Position numbers and translations under genes: made by a program
Part shown: in pieces, positions 25,013-34,355 of the stretch
Position numbering within the stretch: position 1 is the first letter of the stretch
Layout: the number at the start of each line of letters is the position of its first letter
Source: JAKFWI01 sp031399165
Lineage (GTDB): Bacteria; Pseudomonadota; Alphaproteobacteria; Caulobacterales; Aquidulcibacteraceae
Direction of reading: 5' to 3'
Length of the DNA: 64,000 nt
NCBI GenBank assembly: GCA_031399165.1
Contig: JANNOO010000033.1
Coordinates: forward strand, 52,441-116,440
The notes under the pieces: model-generated
The model's database searches: none
The model's input: the letters and a program-made list of their open reading frames with translations, nothing else
Told to the model about the DNA's origin: nothing

Positions 25013-25575
25013 GAATTTTTTCCCCGCCGCAGATCGGTCACGGTTTCGCGCCCGTCAGCGGCCGGCTGATAGACTTTCGTGAAGGCGCCCGACGCGCGGG
25101 CAAACGCCGCTTCGGAATCTTTTGCCTTGAGCACGAATTCGTCAAAGCCGCAGCGCAGCATGAAGAAAACCTGATCTTGCAGCACATCGCCAATTGCGCG
25201 CAGTGCGCCGATATAGTGATAACGCTCACGCAGCAGCCGCGCGGTGGTGAAGCCGCGGCCATCGCGATAGCCGGGAAAATCTATGGCGATCAGCGAAAGT
25301 TGCGGAACGTAGGAGGCGATTTCCTCGACCGCCTCGCTCGAACGGACCACGACGCCGAGCCGCCCGGGACGGCGCGCCAGCTCCTCGCCTTCATCCAGCA
25401 AGCGCTTAACGGACACGATAATGTCAGCACGCTGATCGGCGGCTTCATCGTCGGCGAGAAAACCCCACGGGTCTTTCTCAACCGCTTTGCCATCGCGCAG
25501 CAGCGGGAACGCATCAACTTTCTTGTCGGCCGCCTTTTCATCGTGGGCGGCGCGTTTGACCTGTTCACGCGCCAT
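25009..25575 (-). CDS. DUF934 family protein of sulfite reduction operon
   Basis: A 188-residue DUF934 protein, with KDPWGFLADDEA, VSVKRLLDEGEEL and the conserved ATARLLRERYHYIGALRAIGDVLQDQVFFMLRCGFDEF. This family occurs between cysI and cysH in alpha- and betaproteobacteria and is thought to assist sulfite reduction. ATG 25575 is inside the cysI end (11-base overlap); a longer start at 25626 is less likely. Confidence 0.86.
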   Translation of the reverse strand: MAREQVKRAAHDEKAADKKVDAFPLLRDGKAVEKDPWGFLADDEAADQRADIIVSVKRLLDEGEELARRPGRLGVVVRSSEAVEEIASYVPQLSLIAIDFPGYRDGRGFTTARLLRERYHYIGALRAIGDVLQDQVFFMLRCGFDEFVLKAKDSEAAFARASGAFTKVYQPAADGRETVTDLRRGKNS

Positions 25576-27223
25576 AGAGCGCCTCCTCAAACGGCGCCGA
25601 GCCAACACGCTCGAACGCATCAACAAAACGCTCCGCCTTGTCGCGGCGCACTTTCAGATATGTAATGACGACGCGCTCGATTGCATCGGGAACGGCCTCG
25701 GCCGCCATGCCCTTGCCGTAGATTTTGCCGAGGGCGGCTTTCTCGTCCGGCCGGCCGCCAAGTAGAATCTGGTAAAACTCCTCGCCGTGCTTATCGACGC
25801 CGAGAATGCCGATATGACCGACGTGATGGTGGCCGCAGGCGTTGATGCAGCCTGAAATCTTGATCTCCAGATCGCCGATATCCTCCTGCCGATCGAGGTC
25901 CGCGAATTTCTGCGAGATCGCCTGCGCCAAAGGAATAGAACGCGCATTGGCCAGATCGCAATAATCCAGGCCCGGGCAGGCGATCATGTCGGAGATCAGA
26001 CCGGCATTCGCGGTAGCCAGACCATGGACTTTCAGCACGGCGTATATGGCGGGTAGATCGTCCTGCGCGACATGCGGCAGGATCAGGTTCTGCTCGTGGC
26101 TGACGCGGATATCGTCGAACGAATATTGCGCGGCGATATCGGCCACCGCTTCCATCTGAACGTCCGTCGCATCGCCTGGCACGCCGCCGATCGGCTTCAG
26201 CGAGATGGTGACGCTGGCATAGCCCGGCTGTTTGTGCGCCCGCACCGAAAGCCGTGACCAGCGATCGAACTCAGGATCGCCCGCACGCGCCTTGGCGAAG
26301 GCTTCGCTTTGCGCCGGCAAGGTTTTGAACGCCGGGGGCGCGAAGTAAGCGCGGATGCGTTCGACTTCGGCCTCGGGCAGTTTCAGCGCGCTATCGCGCA
26401 TATCTTCCCATTCCGCCTCGACCAGGCGGGCGTATTCGTGCGGCCCTAGCGAATTGACGAGAATCTTGATCCGCGCCTTGAACGAATTATCGCGGCGCCC
26501 GAAGCGATTATAAACCCGCAGGCAAGCTTCAAGATAGGAAAGCAGATCGGCCGCCGCCACATCCGCGCGGATCAGCGGCGAGACGAAAGGCGTGCGCCCC
26601 ATTCCGCCGCCAACATAGACGTCGAACAGCGGCGCGCCGGGCCCCGCGCCCGGCTTAATGTGCAGGCCGATATCGTGCAGACGCATCGCCGCGCGATCAC
26701 CAGGGCTGGCGATCACGGCGATCTTGAACTTGCGCGGCAGGAAGGAGAATTCCGGATGGAACGTGCTCCATTGCCGGATGATCTCGCACCACGGCCGCGG
26801 GTCTTCAACCTCATCGGCGGCGGCGCCAGCGAACTGGTCGCTCGTCACGTTGCGGATGCAATTGCCGCTGGTCTGGATCGCGTGCATTTCCACGTCAGCC
26901 AGATCGCCCAGCAGCGCCGGCACTTCCGGCAGCTTGATCCAGTTCAACTGCAAATTCTGCCGCGTGGTAAAATGGCCGTAGCTTCTATCGTATTTGCGCG
27001 AGATCATCGCCAGCTGACGCAATTGTTTCGACGAAAGCGATCCATACGGGATAGCGATGCGCAGCATGTAGGCGTGAATCTGCAAATACAGCCCGTTCAT
27101 CAGCCGCAGCGGCTTGAACTGATCTTCTGTGATTTCGCCGCGCACGCGTCGGTCCACCTGCTCGGCGAATTGGGCGACGCGCTCGCGCACGATCGTGTCG
27201 TCGAACTCATCGTAACGATACAT
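25565..27223 (-). CDS. cysI: Sulfite/nitrite reductase hemoprotein (CysI type)
   Basis: A 552-residue siroheme-[4Fe-4S] reductase with two duplicated ferredoxin-like halves. The cluster ligands are C416 and C422 (CPGLDYC) and C459 and C463 (CINAC), followed by GHHHVGHIGI. It reduces sulfite to sulfide, using electrons probably from ferredoxin since no CysJ-type flavoprotein is encoded here. Nitrite reduction is an alternative, but the cysG-cysH context points to sulfite. Confidence 0.9.
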   Translation of the reverse strand: MYRYDEFDDTIVRERVAQFAEQVDRRVRGEITEDQFKPLRLMNGLYLQIHAYMLRIAIPYGSLSSKQLRQLAMISRKYDRSYGHFTTRQNLQLNWIKLPEVPALLGDLADVEMHAIQTSGNCIRNVTSDQFAGAAADEVEDPRPWCEIIRQWSTFHPEFSFLPRKFKIAVIASPGDRAAMRLHDIGLHIKPGAGPGAPLFDVYVGGGMGRTPFVSPLIRADVAAADLLSYLEACLRVYNRFGRRDNSFKARIKILVNSLGPHEYARLVEAEWEDMRDSALKLPEAEVERIRAYFAPPAFKTLPAQSEAFAKARAGDPEFDRWSRLSVRAHKQPGYASVTISLKPIGGVPGDATDVQMEAVADIAAQYSFDDIRVSHEQNLILPHVAQDDLPAIYAVLKVHGLATANAGLISDMIACPGLDYCDLANARSIPLAQAISQKFADLDRQEDIGDLEIKISGCINACGHHHVGHIGILGVDKHGEEFYQILLGGRPDEKAALGKIYGKGMAAEAVPDAIERVVITYLKVRRDKAERFVDAFERVGSAPFEEALYGA

Positions 27224-27850
27224 TCAGGCGGCCTCTTCGATTGGCTCTAGGTTCAACTCGCGTTCGACGCGGTGAATCCAGGCGCGCACGGCGGGAAATT
27301 CGGAAAGATCAAACCCGCCCTCGTGCGCAAGGCGCGTATAGGCAAGCAGCACGACATCGGCCAGCGTTAGGTTGGCGCCGACAAGAAAATCGCTCTGCAG
27401 CAGCGCCATTTCCATAACGCCGAGCGCGCGCCTGCCCTTCGGGAGCAGCGCCTCGTCGATCTCCTCGTCCGGCAATAGCAGGAACGATTTGCGCCAGCGC
27501 CGCACGGCGATGTACGGCTCGTGGCTGTACTGTTCCCAGAACAGCCATTGCAGCATCTTGGCGCGTTCGTAGCGGTCTTCCGGGATCAGTGCGCTGCCAT
27601 CGGCCAGATAACTCACGATCGCGTTTGATTGCGACAAGGCGCGACCGTCTGACAGGATCGCGGCCGGCACCTGTCCCGAAGGATTGAGCCTTTGGAACTG
27701 ATCGGTGCGGGTTTCGCCACGCGTTATATCGACCTCGATCCAGTAATAATCGACGCCAAGATAATCAGCGGTCCAGCGCACTTTCATGCAATTGCCGCTG
27801 CGGCTGTCGCCATAGAGCGTGAGCTTGCCCGGTGCGGCGCGATGCGGCAT
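27224..27850 (-). CDS. Glutathione S-transferase inside the sulfate operon
   Basis: A 208-residue GST with thioredoxin-fold N-terminus LTLYGDSRSGNCMKVRW, the NPSGQVPAAIL cis-proline and QSNAIVSYLAD glutathione-binding loops, and an alpha-helical C-terminal domain. Its start overlaps the DUF2849 stop by one base and it ends directly before cysI, so it is co-transcribed with sulfur assimilation. The substrate is unknown. Confidence 0.88.
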   Translation of the reverse strand: MPHRAAPGKLTLYGDSRSGNCMKVRWTADYLGVDYYWIEVDITRGETRTDQFQRLNPSGQVPAAILSDGRALSQSNAIVSYLADGSALIPEDRYERAKMLQWLFWEQYSHEPYIAVRRWRKSFLLLPDEEIDEALLPKGRRALGVMEMALLQSDFLVGANLTLADVVLLAYTRLAHEGGFDLSEFPAVRAWIHRVERELNLEPIEEAA

Positions 27851-28149
27851 CAGGCGACCCCCTCATCAGAGTTAGCGAGGCGGCGGTGATCGGCGACAAT
27901 CGTCGGCCCGCGCGCGCGAATGTTTTCGCGCATCGCTTCACGATGCGTCACCTTGCCCGGCGCTTCGATCGTTATGAGATACGCGCCGACGACGACAGTT
28001 TCCTGCTTTTTCGCATCGGCCAGCGCTTCATCAGCGTCTTCCTGATTGGGGAACGCGTGCGCATCCTCGATCCGCACGGACCAATCACCAGACGCCGTCC
28101 GGTAGACCGGATGTCCATCGTCCAGCCGATTGCCCGTCACCGCTTTCAT
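27850..28149 (-). CDS. DUF2849 family protein
   Basis: A 99-residue protein (KAVTGNRLDDGHPVYRT, then ADEALADAKKQE) matching DUF2849, a family found after cysG in alphaproteobacterial sulfate assimilation operons. It overlaps the cysG stop by 4 bases. Role unknown; co-occurrence suggests a small accessory to sulfite reduction. Confidence 0.82.
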   Translation of the reverse strand: MKAVTGNRLDDGHPVYRTASGDWSVRIEDAHAFPNQEDADEALADAKKQETVVVGAYLITIEAPGKVTHREAMRENIRARGPTIVADHRRLANSDEGVA

Positions 28150-29492
28150 CCCGCTCGCTCCACCTGCGCCGCGATCGCGCGCGCTTGTTCCGCATGCGCC
28201 AGCGCCGCAACCTCACCGACGATCAAAAGGCTGGGGCTGGCCAGATCGAGCCCCGCAACATCGGCGGCGAGCGCGCCGAGCGTGCTGCGCACCAGACGCT
28301 GATTGGGCCGCGTGCCGTTTTCGATGATCAGCGCCGGGATCGTCGCCGCACGCCCCGCTTCAAGCAGACGCGCGCTAACTTCGGCGATATTTGCTACGCC
28401 CATGTAAATCACTAGCGTATGATTGACCACCGCCAGCGCGGCCCAATCTAGATCAAGAGCGCCGCCGGTTTTTGCGTGGCCGGTGACGAACGTGACTGCC
28501 TGCGCATGATCACGATGCGTCAGCGGAACCTGAGCGCTTGCCGCGCAACCGAGCGCCGCGGTGATGCCGGGCACGACATGCGCCTCCACGCCCGCGAATC
28601 GCAGCGCTTCAAGTTCTTCGCCGCCGCGCCCAAACACGAAGGGATCGCCGCCCTTCAGGCGCACAACGCGCTTGCCAGCGCGCGCCTCGGCGACCAGCAG
28701 GTCATTGATCTGATTCTGCGGCACGGAATGCTTGGAGCGCACCTTGCCGACGTAAATAAAATCAGCATCGCGCCGCGCCATATCGAGCACGCGCTTATCG
28801 ACCAGCCGGTCATGCACGATCAGATCTGCATCCTGCAGGGTGCGCAGCGCCTTCAGCGTCAGCAATTCCGGATCGCCCGGACCGGCGCCGACGATATGCA
28901 CCACGCCGCGGCGTGAGGGGTTTTCGATCTCCTGGCGCGCCAAGGCCTCTGCGCCAGCGAAATCGCCGGCTCGCGCGCGTTCGCCCGCTGGACCGCACAG
29001 GATGCGCTCCCATACCAGCCGCCGCGTGTCGTAATCGCGGATAGCCCTTACGGCGCCGCGGATCGATTTAGCGAACCCTGAAAGCTGCGTCGTGCTCGCC
29101 GGAACCGCCGCCTCGATCGCTGCGCGCACATCGCGCGCCAGCGCCGGCGCCGTGCCGCCCGTGGCGATCGCGATCGTCAGCTCGCCGCGATCGACGATCG
29201 CCGGAATATGAAAATCGGAAAGGTCAGGCTGATCGACCACGTTCACCGGGACGCCAGCCGCACGCGCCAAAGCGGCGCCCCGCTCAGCCGCCGCGCGATC
29301 CTCGAACGCCACGATCACAAACGCTGCCCCCCGTAGTTCGTCTACGCTGGGCCAATCGCCTTCGCCGCTATAGGTGGTGACAGCAGCCGGGGTTTTCGCC
29401 AGCAGGGCGAGCTTGCGGCGCGCGAATTCGCCCGCCCCAAACACGGCGACGCGCCGGCCCTCAAGCGGCCAGGATAGCGGAAAGGCGTCCAT
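28146..29492 (-). CDS. cysG: Siroheme synthase (CysG, multifunctional)
   Basis: A 448-residue fusion. The N-terminal half (1-200) is the precorrin-2 dehydrogenase/ferrochelatase module with VFGAGEFARRK and TGGTAPALARDVR; the C-terminal half (from about 205) is uroporphyrinogen-III methyltransferase starting HIVGAGPGDPELLTLKA and containing VVRLKGGDPFVFGRGGEE. It makes siroheme for the CysI protein encoded downstream. It is the first gene of the operon; the promoter should lie in 29493-29599. Confidence 0.94.
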   Translation of the reverse strand: MDAFPLSWPLEGRRVAVFGAGEFARRKLALLAKTPAAVTTYSGEGDWPSVDELRGAAFVIVAFEDRAAAERGAALARAAGVPVNVVDQPDLSDFHIPAIVDRGELTIAIATGGTAPALARDVRAAIEAAVPASTTQLSGFAKSIRGAVRAIRDYDTRRLVWERILCGPAGERARAGDFAGAEALARQEIENPSRRGVVHIVGAGPGDPELLTLKALRTLQDADLIVHDRLVDKRVLDMARRDADFIYVGKVRSKHSVPQNQINDLLVAEARAGKRVVRLKGGDPFVFGRGGEELEALRFAGVEAHVVPGITAALGCAASAQVPLTHRDHAQAVTFVTGHAKTGGALDLDWAALAVVNHTLVIYMGVANIAEVSARLLEAGRAATIPALIIENGTRPNQRLVRSTLGALAADVAGLDLASPSLLIVGEVAALAHAEQARAIAAQVERAG

Positions 29493-29599
29493 ACGGGTTT
29501 CCAGCCTGTGAGATGGCCGCTCTAACCCCGCAAAGCAAACGATAGGTTCTCTTGGGGCTGAAAAGCGCCGCTAAACTCATTGGCCAATCAGCCGAACCG

Positions 29600-29818
29600 C
29601 TATTTTTTCCAGACCGGCTTGCCCAGATTGACGTTCTTGGATGGAGTCACCGCCCCGGTGACGCCGCCGATCACCGCGCCCGCGCCCACGCCGATCGGTC
29701 CCAGGACCGCCCCCGCGCCCGCGCCGATCCCAGCGCCGGACAGCGTGCGGTCGGCGAATTGGTGGCCACAGGCGGTCAGAGCCAGGGGCGCCAGAACGAC
29801 GAGAGCGATCTTTTTCAC
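29600..29818 (-). CDS. Glycine-zipper lipoprotein, 72 aa
   Basis: GTG 29818 follows GGAG with 7-base spacing; longer in-frame starts lack a signal at the right place. The signal peptide ends in lipobox LTAC, followed by a glycine-zipper stretch GAGIGAGAGAVLGPIGVGAG and a short polar tail. Glycine-zipper lipoproteins of this type associate with the outer membrane. It follows the ferredoxin reductase on the same strand. Confidence 0.72.
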   Translation of the reverse strand: MKKIALVVLAPLALTACGHQFADRTLSGAGIGAGAGAVLGPIGVGAGAVIGGVTGAVTPSKNVNLGKPVWKK

Positions 29819-29870
29819 GGGCAGTCTCCGTATTGCATTCGCCGCCTTATAACATGGTCGCGCGACGCGT

Positions 29871-30944
29871 TCAGTTAACGCCCAGCTTCTTCTGCAGGTC
29901 ACTGGATGATGTGGTGTAGAGGAACACCAGCCGTTCGCCGGGGCGGGCGATCTTGAACGCGGCTTGGCTCATCAGTGCGGCTTCATGGAAGCCGGAGAGG
30001 ATCAGCTTCAGCTTGCCGGGATAGGTGTTGATGTCGCCGATAGCGAAGATGCCAGGCTCGGAGGTCTGGAAATTGGACACATTCACCGGGATCAGGTTTT
30101 CCGCGAAATTCAGGCCGAAATTAGCGATCGGGCCGAGTTTCATGGTCAAGCCGTAGAACGCCAGCAGCGTGTCGGTCTCGATCTCGTAGAGACCGTCTTT
30201 CTTACTCTCGACAACGACATGGGTGAGCTGGCCGTTTTCGCCCTTCAGCGATTTGATGTCGGAAATATCGAGCCGCATTTTGCCGCCAGCGACCAGCTCG
30301 CGCATCTGCGCCACAGAGTGCGGCGCGGCGCGGAAATCGTCGCGGCGGTGGTTCAGCGTCACCGATCTGGCGACCGGGTGCAGGTTCAGCGTCCAATCCA
30401 GCGCGCTATCGCCGCCGCCGGCGATCAGGACGTGCTTGTCCTTGAAATGCTCCATCTTGCGCACGGCGTAGAACACCGACTTGCCTTCGAACTGCTCGAG
30501 GCCTTCGATCTTCGGCTTGCGCGGCATGAACGAACCGCCGCCAGCGGCGATCACTACCACCGCGGCGGTGATCTCAGTGCCCGCGTCCGTCACCAGTTTG
30601 AACTTGCCGTCCTCCAGCCGGTGCAGTTGCTCGACCATTTCGCTGAAACTGAACTTCGGACCGAACGGCTTGATTTGCTCCATCAGCCGGTCAGTCAGCC
30701 CCTGCCCCGTGACGACCGGCAGCGCGGGAATGTCGTAGATCGGCTTTTCCGGATAAAGCTCGGCGCATTGGCCGCCGGGCCGGTCCAGCACGTCTATCAG
30801 ATGCGCTTTCAGGCCAAGCAGCCCGAGTTCGAACACCGCGAACAGCCCCGTCGGCCCCGCGCCGATGATCGCCACGTCCGTCTCGTGGGCCTCGCCAGCC
30901 GGCAGACGCTCAAACGAAGGCGCATGGGATACGGTGTCGGCCAT
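29871..30944 (-). CDS. Ferredoxin--NADP+ reductase, thioredoxin-reductase-like
   Basis: A 357-residue two-dinucleotide-domain flavoprotein: FAD loop IGAGPTGLF (27-35), PGGQCAELYPEKPIYDIP and NADPH loop IAGGGDSALDW. It lacks the CxxC of thioredoxin reductase, which identifies the type-2 ferredoxin-NADP reductase (YumC-like). It could supply reduced ferredoxin to the sulfite reductase system close by, though the genes are not in the same operon. It is divergent from the LysR gene. Confidence 0.86.
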   Translation of the reverse strand: MADTVSHAPSFERLPAGEAHETDVAIIGAGPTGLFAVFELGLLGLKAHLIDVLDRPGGQCAELYPEKPIYDIPALPVVTGQGLTDRLMEQIKPFGPKFSFSEMVEQLHRLEDGKFKLVTDAGTEITAAVVVIAAGGGSFMPRKPKIEGLEQFEGKSVFYAVRKMEHFKDKHVLIAGGGDSALDWTLNLHPVARSVTLNHRRDDFRAAPHSVAQMRELVAGGKMRLDISDIKSLKGENGQLTHVVVESKKDGLYEIETDTLLAFYGLTMKLGPIANFGLNFAENLIPVNVSNFQTSEPGIFAIGDINTYPGKLKLILSGFHEAALMSQAAFKIARPGERLVFLYTTSSSDLQKKLGVN

Positions 30945-31057
30945 AGTCGTTTTCCAGAAGGAGATTTGACCGGGCTTTCACCACGAAGGCCACAAAATCG
31001 CAAACAAGAATGGCTCGGGAGACAAAATAGGCACGCTCACCTATCTATCGCTTTGGC

Positions 31058-31071
31058 TTAACAGGCCTTAA
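31058..31071. promoter_or_regulatory. TTAA-N6-TTAA motif between FNR and lysR genes
   Basis: TTAACAGGCCTTAA lies 25 bases before the LysR start in the 150-base divergent region. It resembles the CtrA box (TTAA-N7-TTAA) but has a 6-base spacer, so it may instead be part of a LysR-type site. Low certainty. Confidence 0.2.
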
Positions 31072-31095
31072 GGCATCAGCCGAGCTAAACTAAAC

Positions 31096-32058
31096 ATGGC
31101 CGTCGATCGTCTCCCGCCCCTGATCTCGCTTCGCGTGTTCGAAGCCGCCGCCCGGCATTTGAGCTTCCGCAAAGCAGCGGAGGAGCTTTTTGTTACGCCC
31201 GGCGCCGTGAGCCAACAGATCCGGCTGCTGGAAGAGCATGTAGGCGTTGATCTTTTTCACCGTGAAGGCCGCCGCGTCACGCTTACCGATGCTGGCCAGG
31301 CAGCGCTGCCGGCCCTGCGCGCTGGTTTCGCCCAGCTAAACGAAGCCGCGCGTTTGATGCGTCAGCCAACCCGCCGCAGCCGCGTTACGGTTTCGGTCGC
31401 CCCCTCCTTCGCGGCGAAATGGCTTCTGCCACGGCTGGAGCGGTTCACCACCGCCCGCCCGGACATCGACGTTTGGGTCTCGGCGGACATGACCCCCGTG
31501 GATTTCGGCTCTGCCGATGTGGATATGGCCATCCGCTATGGACCCGGCCGCTATGAGGGGCTGGCGGCCGACAAGCTGCTGGAAGAGGCCGTGTTGCCGG
31601 TCTGCTCGCCGGGCCTGATGGAAGTGGCGCCGATCCGTGCGCCGCAGGATCTGACGCACCACACCCTGCTGCACGATAGCGGTCCGGAGCTGGATGCTTC
31701 GTGCCCCGATTGGTCGATGTGGCTGAAGGCGCATGGCGTCAGCGGCGTGGACGCCACGCGGGGGCCGCGATTCAACCAGTCCAGCCTGGTGATCGAAGCG
31801 GCCGTCGCCGGGCGCGGCGTGGCGCTGGCCAAACGGGCGATCGCCGAAGCCGACCTGACCGCCGGCCGTCTGGTGGCGCCGTTCGCTGGCGCCGGCGCCC
31901 CCACTCTGTTCGCCTATCACCTGGTCTGGCCGCGCACGCGCGACTTCACCCCGGCGCAACAGACCTTCATCGACTGGCTGCGCGACGAGGCCCACTCCTC
32001 CACCAGTGCGGCCAACGACTCAGCCGACGCCCCGATCTTCGCCGCGCATGGCATCTGA
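31096..32058 (+). CDS. LysR family regulator, GcvA-like
   Basis: A 320-residue LysR regulator: winged helix-turn-helix from LISLRVFEAAARHLSF through TPGAVSQQIRLLEEHVG, then a type-2 periplasmic-binding effector domain from about residue 95. The opening LPPLISLRVFEAAARHLSFRKAAEEL is typical of the GcvA branch. It is divergent from the ferredoxin reductase gene, its likely target by the usual LysR arrangement. Effector unknown. Confidence 0.88.
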   Translation: MAVDRLPPLISLRVFEAAARHLSFRKAAEELFVTPGAVSQQIRLLEEHVGVDLFHREGRRVTLTDAGQAALPALRAGFAQLNEAARLMRQPTRRSRVTVSVAPSFAAKWLLPRLERFTTARPDIDVWVSADMTPVDFGSADVDMAIRYGPGRYEGLAADKLLEEAVLPVCSPGLMEVAPIRAPQDLTHHTLLHDSGPELDASCPDWSMWLKAHGVSGVDATRGPRFNQSSLVIEAAVAGRGVALAKRAIAEADLTAGRLVAPFAGAGAPTLFAYHLVWPRTRDFTPAQQTFIDWLRDEAHSSTSAANDSADAPIFAAHGI

Positions 32059-32066
32059 TCGCGGCG

Positions 32067-32834
32067 CTAGAGCGCCACAAAGTGGCTCACCGGCGGCGCG
32101 GCCAGATCATCCCATACATGCAGCGCAAACGCGGCTTCAGGAGATTTCTGCCCAACGGCCTGCTCTTCCCGCAGCGCCATGGAATATGTGTACGCCGTCG
32201 CCGGCGCCACGATCGCGGGCGCATGCGCCACGCGCCCGATCACCGCGCGATGATGATGACCAGCGATCACCAATTGCACCTGTTTGTGGCGCGCGATGAC
32301 GGCGGCGAAGCCTTCACGATTATCTAGCCCGATGCGATCGAACAGGCGCTCATGCGTCAGGAAGGGCGGATGATGCAACGCGACAATTGTTGGCCGGTCT
32401 GGCGCCGCTGACAGCGCGGCATCAAGCCAGCCGCCATCTTCTTCAGTGAACATCCCGCCGGTTTTGCCTTCAACCGTGCTGTCGAATACGACGACGCGCA
32501 CGCCAAACTGTTCGATGACGTAAGACAATTTCCCCGCCGCCGGCAGGTAGGCGTGCGCCGGAAACGCCGCGCGCAGAAGGCCGCGATGATCGTGATTGCC
32601 TGGCGCCAGAAACAGCGGCGCCGGCGCGTTGGCGAGCAAAGGCGCGAGCGCGGAATATTCCTCCGCCTTGGCGTCGTTGGCGAGGTCTCCCGTCGCCAGG
32701 ATCAGGTCGGGCTTATACCCACGCAGCTTTTCCAGCGCGCGCAGCACATTGCCATTTGTATCGTAACTTTCTTCGCGCCGCGCCGCCACCGCGTGCAGAT
32801 CGGAGATTTGCCCCAAAACGAAGCGCGCGGTCAT
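32067..32834 (-). CDS. Metallophosphoesterase, CpdA-like cyclic nucleotide phosphodiesterase
   Basis: A 255-residue calcineurin-like phosphoesterase with all metal motifs: DLH (D12, H14), GDLAND (D50), GNHDH (N80-H83), ALHHPPF and GHHHRAV. The layout matches the CpdA/3',5'-cAMP phosphodiesterase class. It starts 4 bases after the nucleotide cyclase stop, so synthesis and breakdown of a cyclic nucleotide appear to be co-encoded. Start ATG 32834; a longer in-frame form would overlap the cyclase. Confidence 0.85.
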   Translation of the reverse strand: MTARFVLGQISDLHAVAARREESYDTNGNVLRALEKLRGYKPDLILATGDLANDAKAEEYSALAPLLANAPAPLFLAPGNHDHRGLLRAAFPAHAYLPAAGKLSYVIEQFGVRVVVFDSTVEGKTGGMFTEEDGGWLDAALSAAPDRPTIVALHHPPFLTHERLFDRIGLDNREGFAAVIARHKQVQLVIAGHHHRAVIGRVAHAPAIVAPATAYTYSMALREEQAVGQKSPEAAFALHVWDDLAAPPVSHFVAL

Positions 32835-32838
32835 GAAA

Positions 32839-33582
32839 TCAGGGCTTTGCCGGTTCTTTCGCCGGCGCGCTGATATCCAGCAAATGGTCGATGCTGATAT
32901 CGCCGATCCCATATTGCTTCGCCATGGTGACGGCGTGCGGGTACGCAAAGAACAGCCCCGCCGCGACGCCCGCCGCGACCAGCGCGCCGCCGACCGCTTT
33001 TACCTTGCGCATGAATTGCTGGCGCTGCGAGATAATCGCGAACGTCTGCACGCGCTGCTCCATGTTATCGAGCGGACGCTTGCCTTTGGACATGAACGCA
33101 GCGCGCGGCGAATTGCGCGCCATCGATCGGAACTCTCCCGACACCATCGCCGTGCCAGGCACTGCAAGCGCTTGTAAACGCGCGGCCACATTGACGCCGT
33201 GGCCGAGCAAATCGTTGGTGATGGTGACGATCACGTCGCCGACATGCGCGCCGACGCGGATCGGCGGCTCCCCGCGGGGGCGCTTGTCCAGCAGATCGTT
33301 GATGCAGGCCAAGGCTGCGCCAGCGGAGGGAAATTCGAGCATGAAGCCATCGCCGGCGGTGTTGAAAACACGCCCGCCATTATGCTCGGCCGTGATAGCG
33401 ATCCGCGCACGCAGCGATTCCACATGCCGCGCAGCGCGAGACTGATCACGCTCCGACATAGTGGAAAAGCCCTTCACGTCGATCGCCACGATCGACGCAA
33501 GCCGGACCTGCTGGCCCTCCATGCTCAAGACATCATCCCCCGGTTCCGGGTCCATGATAGCCACATCGAGGTACTTTTCCAT
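32839..33582 (-). CDS. Class III adenylate/guanylate cyclase with C-terminal membrane helix
   Basis: A roughly 247-residue protein with a class III cyclase domain at residues 27-180. Both metal aspartates are present (D35 in AIDVKGFS, D78 in AGDGF) as is the transition-state Asn-Arg pair (N131, R135 in GVNVAARLQ), so it should be active. A single hydrophobic helix (about 192-212) near the C-terminus would anchor it in the membrane. ATP versus GTP use is not decided. Start unsure: ATG 33582 taken; GTG 33630 or ATG 33555 are possible. It lies between a Crp-type regulator and a CpdA-like phosphodiesterase. Confidence 0.82.
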   Translation of the reverse strand: MEKYLDVAIMDPEPGDDVLSMEGQQVRLASIVAIDVKGFSTMSERDQSRAARHVESLRARIAITAEHNGGRVFNTAGDGFMLEFPSAGAALACINDLLDKRPRGEPPIRVGAHVGDVIVTITNDLLGHGVNVAARLQALAVPGTAMVSGEFRSMARNSPRAAFMSKGKRPLDNMEQRVQTFAIISQRQQFMRKVKAVGGALVAAGVAAGLFFAYPHAVTMAKQYGIGDISIDHLLDISAPAKEPAKP

Positions 33583-33642
33583 CGGGCTATTTTGCGCAAA
33601 ACAGTCATCCCGCTCTGTATCGCCGGTCACAGACGGTGGACA

Positions 33643-34350
33643 TCACACGCCCTTTTTGGCCTCGATCAGCCCGGCCAGCTTGTCCTTCCGCAGCAGGCGG
33701 ACGCCGGATTTGCCGATTCCGATCCAGTCGCTGGCCTTCCAGCTTTGCAGCTTGCGATTGACCTTCTCGCGTGAGGCGCCGATCCGGCGGGCCATCTCGC
33801 CCTGGGCCAAAGCCACCAAATCGCCATTGCCCGCCTCGGCCAACAGCAGCCGCGCCAGACGCCCGCCCAGATCAAGCAAAGCGGCGTCTTCCAGTGCGCC
33901 GTCTGCGGCGCGCAGCCGGCGGCTCATTTCCGCCAGCAGCGCCAGCAGCGCTTTCGGTTCGGCCTCCAAAGCGGCGAGCGCCGCGTCGCGCGATATGCGG
34001 AGCAGCCGCGACCGGCGCGTAGCGGTGCAATCGGCCGAGCGCGCGCCGCCATCGAGCACCGCCATTTCGCCGATCACCGCACCGGGCCCAAGCGCCGCCA
34101 TGCGCACGCTACGGCCGTCCTCGGTGGAAACGCAGACTTCGACTTCACCTTCGATAAGCACGTAAAGCGCGTCGCCCGGCGCGCCCTTTTCAAACAGGAT
34201 AGTTTGGGCGTTGAGGTTGAGGACCGAGCCCTCGCCAACCAGCTTCTGCCGGCGCGCCGGCGTCAGCGGCGCGAACAGCGCTGATTTGGCCAACGACGCG
34301 GCAATCGCTTCGTTTTTGCTCTCCGGCGCTGCTGGCTGGCCGTCCACCAT
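33643..34350 (-). CDS. Crp/Fnr family regulator with intact cNMP-binding motif
   Basis: A 235-residue Crp-type protein. The cyclic-nucleotide cassette GEMAVLDGGARSADC keeps the Glu (E95) and Arg-Ser (R104, S105) that hold the nucleotide in Crp, and the C-terminal winged helix has LAQGEMARRIGASREKVNRKL. It begins 5 bases after the transglutaminase stop and precedes the cyclase by 60 bases, so the regulator, the enzyme making its probable ligand and the enzyme removing it are encoded together. Confidence 0.85.
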   Translation of the reverse strand: MVDGQPAAPESKNEAIAASLAKSALFAPLTPARRQKLVGEGSVLNLNAQTILFEKGAPGDALYVLIEGEVEVCVSTEDGRSVRMAALGPGAVIGEMAVLDGGARSADCTATRRSRLLRISRDAALAALEAEPKALLALLAEMSRRLRAADGALEDAALLDLGGRLARLLLAEAGNGDLVALAQGEMARRIGASREKVNRKLQSWKASDWIGIGKSGVRLLRKDKLAGLIEAKKGV

Positions 34351-34355
34351 AGCCG

